This document shows, piece by piece, positions 7,326 to 14,973 of a stretch of DNA of 22,376 bases; positions within the stretch are counted from its first letter, which is position 1, and each line of letters opens with the position of its first letter. A program made the translations under genes and the position numbers. This DNA is from DAOMNN01 sp964404505. GTDB lineage: Bacteria > Pseudomonadota > Gammaproteobacteria > Burkholderiales > Rhodocyclaceae. Where the stretch lies: NCBI GenBank assembly GCA_964404505.1, contig CAYOKH010000025.1, positions 1 to 22,376 of the forward strand, given 5' to 3'. The notes under the pieces are model-generated. The model had not been told where the DNA came from, ran no database searches, and saw only the letters and a list, made by a program, of their open reading frames with translations.

Positions 7326-7577
7326 ATGGTCGTCATTCGCCTTGCCCGTGGTGGCGCCAAGAAGCGCCCCTTTTTCAGCATTGTCGCCGCCGACAAGCGC
7401 AATCGTCGCGACGGTCGCTTCATCGAGCGTGTCGGCTACTACAATCCGGTTGCAGCCGGGGCGGAGAAGAGCCTCGTGATCAATACCGAGCGCCTCGAAT
7501 ACTGGACGCAGAACGGTGCCCAGGTTTCTCCCACGGTTGCCCGCCTGGTGAAACAGTCGGCAAAGGCTGCAGCCTGA
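7326..7577 (+). CDS. rpsP: 30S ribosomal protein S16
   Basis: S16 binds 16S rRNA in the 5' and central domains and is needed for 30S assembly. The 83 residues begin MVVIRLARGGAKKRPFFSIV and continue with DKRNRRDGRFIERVGYYNP, the diagnostic core of the family, and end in a short Ala/Lys tail. The ATG at 7326 follows AAGGA by about 8 bases and gives the family N terminus; the longer upstream extension in the same frame runs through the promoter and is not coding. It is the first gene of rpsP-rimM-trmD-rplS, the standard proteobacterial order, with rimM 22 bases downstream. Confidence 0.98.
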   Translation: MVVIRLARGGAKKRPFFSIVAADKRNRRDGRFIERVGYYNPVAAGAEKSLVINTERLEYWTQNGAQVSPTVARLVKQSAKAAA

Positions 7578-7599
7578 TCAGTCGGACCGGTTCGCGGCC

Positions 7600-8106
7600 A
7601 TGATGGTACTGGGTCGCATCGTCGCTTCTTTCGGGGTCCAGGGCTGGGTCAGGATTGTCACCTTCGGCGACGATCCTCTCTCGTGGGGCAGCATGCCCCG
7701 GTGGTGGGCCTCCGATGATGCGGACTCATCGGACGATTCGTGGCGACCGTTGTCGCTGCGTGAATGTCGAACCCACGGTGACGGCCTGGTAGCGTCGTTC
7801 GACGAAATTCCCGACCGTGACACCGCAGAGCGATTCAAGGGCTGGTACGTGGCGGCACCGCGGGACGCCATGCCCGAGCCCGACGAGGATGAATACTATT
7901 GGCACGATCTGATCGGATTGCGCGTCGAGAATCTTGACGGCGAATTGCTCGGAAAGGTGGAAGGACTGATTTCCACCGGTGCGCACGACGTGCTCCGCGT
8001 GGTCGATGACGAAACCGAAAGGCTGATTCCTTTCGTCGCAGCATACGCACAGGAAATCGACCTTGCAGGTGGTGTGATTCGGGTGGATTGGCAGAAGGGA
8101 TGGTGA
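7600..8106 (+). CDS. rimM: Ribosome maturation factor RimM
   Basis: RimM binds S19 and helps mature the 3' (head) domain of the 30S subunit. The 168 residues show the two-domain plan. An N-terminal RimM barrel opens with VLGRIVASFGVQGWVRI, and a C-terminal PRC-barrel opens with EYYWHDLIGLRVEN (about residues 104-117) and continues with TGAHDVLRV. A linker rich in Asp/Ser (about residues 35-50) includes WWASDDADSSDDS, slightly longer than in some relatives. The ATG at 7600 is followed at once by a second ATG, either of which may be used, and the ribosome site is weak, suggesting coupling to rpsP translation. The stop codon overlaps the trmD start. Confidence 0.96.
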   Translation: MMVLGRIVASFGVQGWVRIVTFGDDPLSWGSMPRWWASDDADSSDDSWRPLSLRECRTHGDGLVASFDEIPDRDTAERFKGWYVAAPRDAMPEPDEDEYYWHDLIGLRVENLDGELLGKVEGLISTGAHDVLRVVDDETERLIPFVAAYAQEIDLAGGVIRVDWQKGW

Positions 8107-8888
8107 TCGGGGTGAGCGCAGCAAACGCCCCCAGGCGCTATGATGTGGTTACGCTGTTTCCGGAGATGTTCACAGCGCTCACCGCGAGCGGAATCACCCG
8201 GCGCGCACTGGAACGGGGCCTCTATGAGATCGCGTTTCACAATCCACGGGACTTCGCGACCGATGCGCACCGAACCGTGGACGATCGCCCCTATGGTGGC
8301 GGCCCCGGAATGGTCATGATGGTGGAGCCGCTCGAACGCGCCATAGGACGGGCCCGGGCGGCCCAGAAGGACAGGATCGGGAGCGAGGGCCCGGTGATCT
8401 ACCTTTCGCCCCAGGGCAAGCAACTCGATCACGCCAAGGTTCTGGAATTGTGCGACCGACCCGCGCTGATCCTGTTGTGCGGGCGCTACGAGGGGGTCGA
8501 TCAACGCCTGATCGACAACTGCGTCGACGAGGAGTTGTCACTCGGCGATTTCGTCCTCTCGGGCGGTGAATTGCCGGCGATGGTCCTGCTCGACGCAATG
8601 ATCAGGCACTTGCCGGGTGCGCTGAACGATGCCGATTCGGCTCGTGAGGATTCGTTTGTCGAGGGACTGCTCGACTGCCCTCACTACACGCGCCCGGAGA
8701 GGTACGGCGATGGGCAGGTGCCGGAGGTGCTGCTGTCGGGCAACCATGCGGCGATTCGCCGCTGGCGACTCAAGCAGGCCATAGGACGAACCTGGACACT
8801 GCGACCGGATCTGATCGAGCGGCGTCGCTTGAGCAGGGAAGAAGCTGCCTTGCTCGAAGAGTACAGGCAGGATCACGCGGATCGCTGA
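8100..8888 (+). CDS. trmD: tRNA (guanine-N1-)-methyltransferase TrmD
   Basis: TrmD methylates G37 of tRNAs that read CNN codons, using S-adenosylmethionine, and prevents +1 frameshifting. All the signatures of the trefoil-knot SPOUT fold are present: VVTLFPEMF near the start, RPYGGGPGMVMM, IYLSPQGKQL, LLCGRYEGVDQR, LGDFVLSGGELP and LDCPHYTRPE. The exact start is uncertain. The ATG at 8100 overlaps the rimM stop by 7 bases; a GTG at 8103 has AAGG at a better distance, another GTG lies at 8112, and a TTG at 8088 would extend it. The family N terminus (RYDVVTLFPEMF) begins about 14 residues inside, so all of these leave a short extra tail. rplS follows after an unusually long 149-base gap. Confidence 0.96.
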   Translation: MVIGVSAANAPRRYDVVTLFPEMFTALTASGITRRALERGLYEIAFHNPRDFATDAHRTVDDRPYGGGPGMVMMVEPLERAIGRARAAQKDRIGSEGPVIYLSPQGKQLDHAKVLELCDRPALILLCGRYEGVDQRLIDNCVDEELSLGDFVLSGGELPAMVLLDAMIRHLPGALNDADSAREDSFVEGLLDCPHYTRPERYGDGQVPEVLLSGNHAAIRRWRLKQAIGRTWTLRPDLIERRRLSREEAALLEEYRQDHADR

Positions 8889-9037
8889 CGCGGTCGCCGG
8901 GCGGCGACACAATAGCGATCCCGAATGACGGAGCCGACGGCGCCAGGACGGGCTGACGGCTCGAATAAGACCGTACGTATCAGTCGAGAACTGCTCTGCG
9001 TACAAGGCCAAGAGCCATTGACATGAAGGAGTCGTAG
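8889..9037 (+). other. 149-base structured spacer before rplS
   Basis: This gap is much longer than the others in the operon (22 bases and an overlap). It contains GTCGCC/GGCGAC around 8893-8907, and GAGCCG (8931-8936) pairing with CGGCTC (8957-8962), the second flanked by repeated GACGG units. An AAGGAG site lies at its end, 7 bases before the rplS ATG. It could be a leader RNA for L19 control or an mRNA processing region. I see no convincing promoter inside it. Confidence 0.35.
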
Positions 9038-9430
9038 ATGAACCTGATTCAGCAACTCGAACAGGAAGAGATCGCCCGCCTGACCGCAGGCAGGACCATG
9101 CCCGAATTTGCTCCCGGCGACACCATCGTCGTGCAGGTGAAGGTCAAGGAAGGCAACCGTGAGCGTTTGCAGGCCTACGAAGGTGTGGTCATTGCCAAAC
9201 GCAACCGCGGTCTGAACTCCTCGTTCATCGTGCGCAAGATCTCCTCGGGCGAAGGCGTGGAGCGCACCTTCCAGACATACTCGCCGCTTATCGGTGGAAT
9301 CGAAGTCAAGCGCCGTGGCGATGTTCGCCGCGCGAAGCTTTACTACCTTCGCCAGCGTTCTGGCAAGTCGGCCCGCATCAAGGAAAAGCTGAATTTCAAG
9401 GGGGGCGCGGCCAGGGCCAGGCAGGATTGA
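9038..9430 (+). CDS. rplS: 50S ribosomal protein L19
   Basis: L19 sits at the 30S-50S interface and contributes to bridges with 16S rRNA. The 130 residues match the family: MNLIQQLEQEEI at the N terminus, PGDTIVVQVKVKEGNRERLQAYEG (an SH3-like barrel), VIAKRNRGLNSSF, then RRGDVRRAKLYYLR. The C-terminal tail after GKSARIKEKL is rich in Gly, Ala and Arg and slightly longer than in E. coli (about 115 residues). The start is fixed by AAGGAG 7 bases upstream. It is the last gene of the rpsP operon, with an intrinsic terminator 32 bases after the stop. Confidence 0.98.
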   Translation: MNLIQQLEQEEIARLTAGRTMPEFAPGDTIVVQVKVKEGNRERLQAYEGVVIAKRNRGLNSSFIVRKISSGEGVERTFQTYSPLIGGIEVKRRGDVRRAKLYYLRQRSGKSARIKEKLNFKGGAARARQD

Positions 9431-9461
9431 TCGCACTCGCCTCGCAACACTCGCGGCAAAC

Positions 9462-9488
9462 GGGCCCCGATGCGGGGGCTCGTTTTTT
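9462..9488 (+). terminator. Rho-independent terminator of the rpsP-rplS operon
   Basis: GGGCCCCG, a three-base ATG loop and CGGGGGCTC form a GC-rich stem with one bulged G, followed by CG and seven T residues. It is the clearest intrinsic terminator in the window and lies between rplS and the converging lptG. Confidence 0.85.
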
Positions 9489-9526
9489 TGGCCATTGTCC
9501 GCGGCTGTGGAATGCAAACCCGTCAA

Positions 9527-10606
9527 TCAGCGTCTCTCGACCCTCGAGAGCATGATCGCGGCAGCGGCGAGGAAGATGAGACTCGGCGTCAGGGCAACCA
9601 GTACCGGCTGCCACGAATGGATAACCCCGAGATTCGAGAAAAGCCCGTTCAGCAGGTGGAACCCGACGCCGAGCATGACGCCGAGGAATACCTTCACGCT
9701 GACCCCGCCCATGCGGTCATGGGTCAGGGCAAACGGAAGCGCAAGCGCCATCATCACCAGCACGGCGAAGGGATAGATGATCTTTTTCCACAGTGCGATC
9801 TCGAAACGGTTGGCGTTCTGCCGGTTCTCCTTCAGGTGACTGATGTAGGCAAACAGCGTCACCACCGACATGCGCTCGGGAGCGACCATGAGTACGCTCA
9901 GTACCTCCGGTGACAGGTTCGATCGCCAGGTAATCTCGGGCAAGCCCTGCACTTCCGTACGGCCCTCCAGAAAGCGCGTCTGCTGCACGTTCCTCAGCCT
10001 CCAGACCTGATCACCGGTATCGTATTGCGCCCGGGCCGCCTCGCTGATCGACAGCAGGACCTGCCGCTCATCGAATGCGTACACGCGCACGCGCTCCATG
10101 GTCCGATCAGGCAGGACCGTATGCACATTGACGAAACTGGTTCCATCCTTGACCCACAGGCCCGAACGCAATTGGTGCGACACCGCCGAACCGGTCGCCG
10201 TCAGCCTCCATTGCTGCGCAGCACGCTCCGCCGGCGGCGCAACGTACTCGCCGAAAACGAAGGTGAGCACGACGAAAAGCACGCCGATCCCGCCCAGCGT
10301 GCGCAGCATGCTCGCGGGGGACAACCCCGACACGCGCATCACGGTGATCTCCGAATTGCTTGCGAGCGTCGTCAGCGCGTAGAGCGTACCGATCAGAACC
10401 ACGACCGGAAGGAGTTCATAGACCCTCCCGGGCAGGATCATCGCGACATAGACCAGAGCATGATGGAGTTCATACCCCCCGCTGCCGATCGAATCGAGTT
10501 CATTGACGAAGTCGAAAAACGCGAAAAGTCCCAGGAATGCAAGCAGGACAACGGCACTCGCTCCGATGATCTCGCGCGCCAGATAGCGCGCAATCACGCC
10601 GATCAT
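9527..10606 (-). CDS. lptG: LPS export ABC transporter permease LptG
   Basis: LptG is one of the two permease subunits of the LptB2FG complex that extracts lipopolysaccharide from the inner membrane and passes it to LptC and the periplasmic bridge. The 359 residues follow the YjgP/YjgQ plan: two or three helices at the N terminus (IARYLAREIIGASAVVLLAFLGLFAFFDF), a further helix pair around residues 55-115, a periplasmic beta-jellyroll region (about 130-265), and three C-terminal helices (about 270-355) including LGVMLGVGFHLLNGLFSNLG. Its ATG overlaps the lptF stop by 4 bases, so the two subunits are translationally coupled. The gene is assigned as lptG rather than lptF by order and by the HLLNGLFSNLG region. 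Confidence 0.93.
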   Translation of the reverse strand: MIGVIARYLAREIIGASAVVLLAFLGLFAFFDFVNELDSIGSGGYELHHALVYVAMILPGRVYELLPVVVLIGTLYALTTLASNSEITVMRVSGLSPASMLRTLGGIGVLFVVLTFVFGEYVAPPAERAAQQWRLTATGSAVSHQLRSGLWVKDGTSFVNVHTVLPDRTMERVRVYAFDERQVLLSISEAARAQYDTGDQVWRLRNVQQTRFLEGRTEVQGLPEITWRSNLSPEVLSVLMVAPERMSVVTLFAYISHLKENRQNANRFEIALWKKIIYPFAVLVMMALALPFALTHDRMGGVSVKVFLGVMLGVGFHLLNGLFSNLGVIHSWQPVLVALTPSLIFLAAAAIMLSRVERR

Positions 10607-11682
10607 GCGCGTACCCGCCAGAAGGGCGATACCGCGAGCCGCCTGTAGAACATCACGGCCAGCACACCAAGCACGATCAAGTGCGGAAGAACGATCGCCA
10701 ACGCGAACTGCAGCCGACCCTGTGTGACCCAGGCCTGGCAGACACCGATGGCGTTGCTGTAGACGAGATACGCAAGAATGGCGAAGATCAGATTGGTGCC
10801 GCGTCCCGCGCGCGGATTCACGAAGGACAGCGGAATCGCCAGAAGGGCGAGCAGCAGCGCCGCCACAGGGGTACCGATCCGCCCGGCGAGCTCTCCGAGC
10901 TGGCGATCCGATCGGTCCCTGAGGAGTTCCAGAGTCGAAGTCGTGCGCACCCGTGCGCTCTGGCTCACCGTCCGGCGTTCCGCGATCAGGACGAAGGCCC
11001 GATCGAACTCCATCACCTTGTATCGCGCAGTGCCAGCCTCGCCACGATACTGACGCCCCCGCTCCAGTACAACGAAGCGATCGCCTCGTTCGTCAACATG
11101 CGTCGCTCCCTCTTCGGCAGCGATCACGCCGAGCGTGCCCTGCTCGTCCGAACTGACAAAGACGTTCTGCAGCTTTCCGTCCTCGGAACCCCCTGTTTCC
11201 ACGAAGAAAACGCGCTGCTGTCCGGCCGATTCACGAAACACCCCCGGCGCCACGCGCGTCGTATCGTCGCGCGCGTCCAGTTCGGCACGAAACTGCTCGC
11301 TCTTCATGTTCGCCCACGGCGTCACCATCAGCGTCATTGTGGCGATCAGGGCCACGATGGGCACGGCGAACTGCAGCACCGGTTTGATGAAGGCAGTGAG
11401 GGAAAGCCCCGAACTAAACCAGACGACCATCTCGGAATCGCGATAGGAACGCGTCAGCGACAGCAGAACGGCGACGAACAGGGTAAGCGACAGGACGACC
11501 GGCACTTGAGCGAGCGCGCCGAAACCGATCAGTGCAAACACTGCGTCGGCCGGCACCCGCCCTCCGGCAGCTTGCCCGAGCATGCGGATCAGCACGGTCG
11601 TGATCAGGATGGCAAACAGTGCCACGAACACGCCGGCCGCGGCATGGGCGAACTCGCGCTTGACAGCGCGCTGGAAGATCAT
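10603..11682 (-). CDS. lptF: LPS export ABC transporter permease LptF
   Basis: LptF is the partner permease of LptG in lipopolysaccharide export. The 359 residues begin MIFQRAVKREFAHAAAGVFVALFAIL, a typical LptF opening with a first long helix. Helices follow near residues 50-70 and 98-120 (the latter in FIKPVLQFAVPIVALIATMTLMVTPWA), then a periplasmic jellyroll domain (about 130-255) and three final helices, with LALLAIPLSFVNPRAGRGTNLIFAILAYLVY around 280-310. It is divergent from pepA across 106 bases, the standard proteobacterial arrangement, and is followed by lptG with a 4-base overlap. I could not find a convincing promoter for it on the minus strand; the region shared with the pepA promoter is the likely site. 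Confidence 0.93.
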   Translation of the reverse strand: MIFQRAVKREFAHAAAGVFVALFAILITTVLIRMLGQAAGGRVPADAVFALIGFGALAQVPVVLSLTLFVAVLLSLTRSYRDSEMVVWFSSGLSLTAFIKPVLQFAVPIVALIATMTLMVTPWANMKSEQFRAELDARDDTTRVAPGVFRESAGQQRVFFVETGGSEDGKLQNVFVSSDEQGTLGVIAAEEGATHVDERGDRFVVLERGRQYRGEAGTARYKVMEFDRAFVLIAERRTVSQSARVRTTSTLELLRDRSDRQLGELAGRIGTPVAALLLALLAIPLSFVNPRAGRGTNLIFAILAYLVYSNAIGVCQAWVTQGRLQFALAIVLPHLIVLGVLAVMFYRRLAVSPFWRVRA

Positions 11683-11717
11683 CGCGCGGAAGACATGGGA
11701 AGTTTAGGTTGGCCGTT

Positions 11718-11747
11718 TTGACGGGTCTGTCGCGAAAGGGCCATAAT
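11718..11747 (+). promoter_or_regulatory. Predicted sigma-70 promoter of pepA
   Basis: TTGACG at 11718-11723 and CATAAT at 11742-11747 are 18 bases apart, ten of twelve positions agreeing with consensus. Transcription would start near 11754, about 35 bases before the GTG start of pepA. Confidence 0.7.
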
Positions 11748-11788
11748 CGGGACCAATCGCACACAACGAGCAATGCAAGGAGAAGCGA

Positions 11789-13288
11789 GTGGAATTTACC
11801 ATAAAGACCGGCACCCCGGAAAAGCTCAAGACCGGCACCGTGGTCGTGACCGCCTTTCCGGACGGGACGCTAGGTCAGGCCGCGAAATTGCTGGACAAGG
11901 CTTCGAAGGGGAAGCTCGGGGCAATCGTCAGTCGCGGTGATCTCGACGATCGGGCCGGTGCCGTGCTCGTCATTCCGGACCTGCCCGGTTGTGCCTGTGA
12001 TCGCGTGTTGGTAGCAAGCCTGGGGAAGAAGGAAGAGTTTTCGGAGAAAGCCTGGCGCGATGCGGTCGTCGCGGTGGGCAAGGCACTGGCCGCGGGTCCG
12101 TCCGGCGACGCCGCGGTATGCCTCGGGGACGACGAGATTCCGGGACGCGGTCTCGCCTGGGCCCTGCAGCAAACGACGCGCATCATTGCGGATGGCGCCT
12201 ACCGTTTCGAGACCACCAGGAGCCGGAAGAAGGACGAACGTCCGCGCGGTGCGCAGAAGGTGATCATCCTCAGTCGTCACAAAGTGACCGAGGCGATGGA
12301 GTCCGCCGTCAAGTCCGGCCAGGCGATCGCTGAAGGGATGGCATTGGCGAAGGAACTCGGAAACCTGCCGGGCAACATATGCACGCCCGCGCACCTTGCG
12401 GAGGCCGCGCTCGATCTGGGCAGGAGATTCAGACTCAAGGTCGATGTGCTTGAACGCAAGGACATGGAGAAGCTCGGGATGGGCGCCCTGCTCTCGGTGG
12501 CCCGCGGCTCTCACCAGCCACCGAAACTGATCGTGATGCACTACCGGGGCGGCAAGCCGAAGGACAAGCCCGTTGTGCTCGTGGGCAAGGGAATCACCTT
12601 CGACACCGGTGGCATCTCGCTCAAGCCCGCCGCAGAGATGGATGAAATGAAGTTCGACATGTGCGGCGCTGCGAGCGTGTTGGGAACGTTCCAGGCTCTG
12701 GCCCGCATGGCACTCCCGATCAACGTGGTCGGCATCGTTCCCACCACCGAGAACATGCCCGGAGGCAGCGCGACGAAACCGGGAGACGTCGTCACCTCGA
12801 TGAGCGGCCAGACCATCGAAGTGCTCAACACCGACGCCGAAGGCCGTCTGATTCTGTGCGATGCGCTGACTTACGCGGAGCGCTTCAAGCCAGCCTGCGT
12901 AATCGACGTCGCCACCCTGACCGGCGCCTGCGTGATCGCACTGGGCAAGATTCCGAGCGGACTGATGAGCAACGACGATGCGCTCGCGCGGGAACTGCAG
13001 GAGTGTGGAGACGCCTCGGGTGACAGGGCCTGGCAGCTACCGCTGTGGGAGGAATACCAGGAGCTGCTCAAGAGCAATTTCGCCGACATGGGCAACATCG
13101 GCGGACGCTACGGCGGCGCGATCACGGCGGCCTGTTTCCTGTCCCGCTTCACCAAGCGCTACAAGTGGGCGCATCTGGACATCGCGGGAACTGCCTGGCT
13201 GTCGGGCGAGGCGAAAGGGGCCACGGGTCGGCCGGTACCACTGCTGAGCGAATTCCTGCTTCGTCGCACCGGGGCCACGGCGGATTAG
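11789..13288 (+). CDS. pepA: Cytosol (leucyl) aminopeptidase PepA
   Basis: PepA is a hexameric, two-metal M17 aminopeptidase that removes N-terminal residues from peptides. In E. coli it also binds DNA in site-specific recombination and in carAB control. The 499 residues are of normal length. An N-terminal macro-like domain (about 1-165) is followed by the catalytic domain with GKGITFDTGG (Lys267 and Asp272), then MKFDMCGAA, and the family signature NTDAEGRL starting at Asn347, with Asp349, Glu351 and Arg353. The start is GTG at 11789, with AAGGAG 7-8 bases upstream. It is divergent from lptF and is followed after 4 bases by holC, the usual beta/gammaproteobacterial order. Confidence 0.96.
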   Translation: MEFTIKTGTPEKLKTGTVVVTAFPDGTLGQAAKLLDKASKGKLGAIVSRGDLDDRAGAVLVIPDLPGCACDRVLVASLGKKEEFSEKAWRDAVVAVGKALAAGPSGDAAVCLGDDEIPGRGLAWALQQTTRIIADGAYRFETTRSRKKDERPRGAQKVIILSRHKVTEAMESAVKSGQAIAEGMALAKELGNLPGNICTPAHLAEAALDLGRRFRLKVDVLERKDMEKLGMGALLSVARGSHQPPKLIVMHYRGGKPKDKPVVLVGKGITFDTGGISLKPAAEMDEMKFDMCGAASVLGTFQALARMALPINVVGIVPTTENMPGGSATKPGDVVTSMSGQTIEVLNTDAEGRLILCDALTYAERFKPACVIDVATLTGACVIALGKIPSGLMSNDDALARELQECGDASGDRAWQLPLWEEYQELLKSNFADMGNIGGRYGGAITAACFLSRFTKRYKWAHLDIAGTAWLSGEAKGATGRPVPLLSEFLLRRTGATAD

Positions 13289-13292
13289 TGCG

Positions 13293-13730
13293 GTGACCCG
13301 GGTCCGCTTCTACCACAATGCCCAGAACCCGCTCGCACTGGCCTGCGAGTTGGCTGCACGGGCCTATTCCGGCGGACGACAAGTCGCCGTGCGACTGCCC
13401 GATGCGGCTTCGGCGCGGCAGCTTGATCAGCTATTGTGGAACTTCGACCAGTTGGCCTTCGTGCCGCACGTTATGGCCGGTTCGCCACTCGCCGCGGAAA
13501 CGCCGGTCCTCCTTGGCCTGTCGCACGAGGCTGCGGACTGGAGCCATAACGACATGTTGTTCAATCTCGCGAACGACTTGCCCGCCGAATTCGGCCAGTT
13601 TCGCATGCTGATCGAGATCATCGGACAGGTCGAAGAGGCCAGAACCCCGGCGCGATCGCGATGGATGCACTACAAATCTGCGGGCCTGGCAATTGAAGCC
13701 TTTGATGCAGTGCATCGGGAGGCCATATGA
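13293..13730 (+). CDS. holC: DNA polymerase III chi subunit
   Basis: Chi joins the clamp loader (through psi) to single-strand binding protein at the replication fork. The 145 residues match HolC: TRVRFYHNAQNPLALACELA at the N terminus, LDQLLWNFDQLAFVPHVMAG in the middle, TPVLLGLSHE, and a C-terminal RWMHYKSAGLAIEAFD. The start is GTG at 13293, only 4 bases after pepA, with no strong ribosome site, so translation is probably coupled. The end overlaps the next small gene by 4 bases. No psi gene is visible nearby. Confidence 0.93.
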   Translation: MTRVRFYHNAQNPLALACELAARAYSGGRQVAVRLPDAASARQLDQLLWNFDQLAFVPHVMAGSPLAAETPVLLGLSHEAADWSHNDMLFNLANDLPAEFGQFRMLIEIIGQVEEARTPARSRWMHYKSAGLAIEAFDAVHREAI

Positions 13731-14167
13731 AGGACTGGCGGGCGCCACTTGACGATCCCGAAGCCGAGCTGAGGGAAGCGGACCTCCTGCTGCGCAAGGC
13801 CGACGCGTTGTTGCGACGGCACCAGGTACCGGGGGAGAGGGACCCGGCAGCGGCTCCGGACGATCTTCCGGTTCTGACCGACGTCGTCGAGGATCTCGCA
13901 TTCGACCCGGGACACGACACCGAAGCCGTTGCCGACCACGGCAACGGTGTGGAACTGGCCGAACTGCTGGTCGGCCTCGACACCGAACTCGCACGCGAGA
14001 TCGAATTCTGGTTCGCCAATGAACTGCCCCAGCTTGTCGCCGCCGAGCTCGACCGGTTTTCGGAGAGCCTGCGCAAGCAAGCGCTCGCGCATATGCGGGC
14101 AACGCTCATTCCATCCCTGTCGGAGCAGATATCGAGTCGTCTCGACCGCAAGACTCCACCCCGATAG
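13727..14167 (+). CDS. Uncharacterised acidic helical protein coupled to holC
   Basis: I do not recognise a named family for this 146-residue protein. It is soluble, strongly acidic in its middle and rich in Leu, Ala and Glu. Residues 10-32 (EAELREADLLLRKADALLRR) form a likely amphipathic helix. Residues 33-75 are Pro/Asp-rich and probably flexible. Residues 78-142 are again helical, with ELAREIEFWFANELPQLVAAELDRF as the most distinctive stretch, and a basic end. Its ATG overlaps the holC stop as ATGA, so translation is coupled, and the codon bias is like that of its neighbours. It looks like a genuine gene of the pepA-holC operon. A role alongside chi is possible but has no direct sequence support. 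Confidence 0.75.
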   Translation: MKDWRAPLDDPEAELREADLLLRKADALLRRHQVPGERDPAAAPDDLPVLTDVVEDLAFDPGHDTEAVADHGNGVELAELLVGLDTELAREIEFWFANELPQLVAAELDRFSESLRKQALAHMRATLIPSLSEQISSRLDRKTPPR

Positions 14168-14168
14168 C

Positions 14169-14837
14169 CTACGCCGGATCATCATGGCTGCCCGTCGCCC
14201 GTGAATCACCCTGCAGGCCTCGTTCGTGGGCATCTTCGAGGACGGCCCACTCCTCGTCGCCCAGTATTCCCTGGCGCCTGCGGAGTTGCTCCAGGTCATG
14301 CCGCGCGGCCGCCCGGCGACTCGGGCGCCGACGCATTTTTTCCAGATCGATGAGGGCGATCTCCGGGCGGTCCGCATGCCACCTGACCATGATGTGCTTG
14401 TCGTAGAGACTGCTGTGCTGAAGGCGTGCGCGATGCATTACGCCGAGGCTGTGCCCCAGGGCACGCGCCAGTGTGATGCGCTGTCCGCGATCCAGCGAAG
14501 TCAGCTCGGACAGCGCGGTGAAGCCGGCCAGCTCCCTGGTCACGAGCACCGCATCCTTTCCCTCGGGACCCGTGCTCACGCCATGAAAGACCGGTTCTGC
14601 GACATGTAATCCGATCCGGCGCAGTTGATCGATGTAATACCACTCCCGACTCGCGGTGGGCCATCCCAGCGGATGCGCGACCGTGCGGCACAGATGATTG
14701 CGCTGGCGCTTTACATAGTACAGCGTGCCCCCGTCCCGGACACGCAGCATGCCGCTCCAGCCATTACGCCTTTCGTTGGGCGGTTCGACCCAGTCCCCGG
14801 GCACGTTCCACCAGTAGCCGAAATCGCGGTCACTCAT
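14169..14837 (-). CDS. InaA/WaaP-type lipopolysaccharide kinase-like protein
   Basis: This 222-residue protein looks like a small protein-kinase-fold member of the InaA/Kdo-WaaP group. TLYYVKRQRNH carries the probable ATP-binding Lys43, and REWYYIDQLRRIGLHVAEPVFHG resembles the helix C and following strand. LGHSLGVMHRARLQHSSLYDKHIMV is the catalytic-loop region (about residues 127-151), and IALIDLEKMRRRP carries the DFG-like Asp164. The catalytic HRD aspartate of active sugar kinases is replaced by Ser (HSS, residues 141-143), as I recall for InaA-type proteins, so kinase activity is uncertain. The role would be at the LPS core or in stress response. The gene converges on the holC operon with a 1-base gap and is divergent from valS. 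Confidence 0.75.
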   Translation of the reverse strand: MSDRDFGYWWNVPGDWVEPPNERRNGWSGMLRVRDGGTLYYVKRQRNHLCRTVAHPLGWPTASREWYYIDQLRRIGLHVAEPVFHGVSTGPEGKDAVLVTRELAGFTALSELTSLDRGQRITLARALGHSLGVMHRARLQHSSLYDKHIMVRWHADRPEIALIDLEKMRRRPSRRAAARHDLEQLRRRQGILGDEEWAVLEDAHERGLQGDSRATGSHDDPA

Positions 14838-14935
14838 CAGGGGTTCGCTTGTTTCCGTGTGATTGCGCGCAATCCTAGCACTGTCCGCGTGCGGCGCGCG
14901 GGAGGATCGCCTCCGGGATCACGGTGTTCATCCGC

Positions 14936-14941
14936 TATACT
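14936..14941 (+). promoter_or_regulatory. Possible -10 box of valS
   Basis: TATACT lies 32 bases before the valS ATG. There is no clear -35 at 16-18 bases upstream. A small perfect inverted repeat, GGAGG-ATCG-CCTCC at 14901-14914, lies in the place where the -35 would be and could bind a regulator. Confidence 0.35.
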
Positions 14942-14973
14942 TCTCGTTTTTGCTCGAACACGTCTGAACGATC

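Noticed and set aside
14901..14914. Inverted repeat GGAGG-ATCG-CCTCC as a terminator or T-box element before valS
   Set aside because: It is only 5 bp with no T-run or T-box consensus, and T-boxes are not expected in proteobacteria; noted only as a possible operator.
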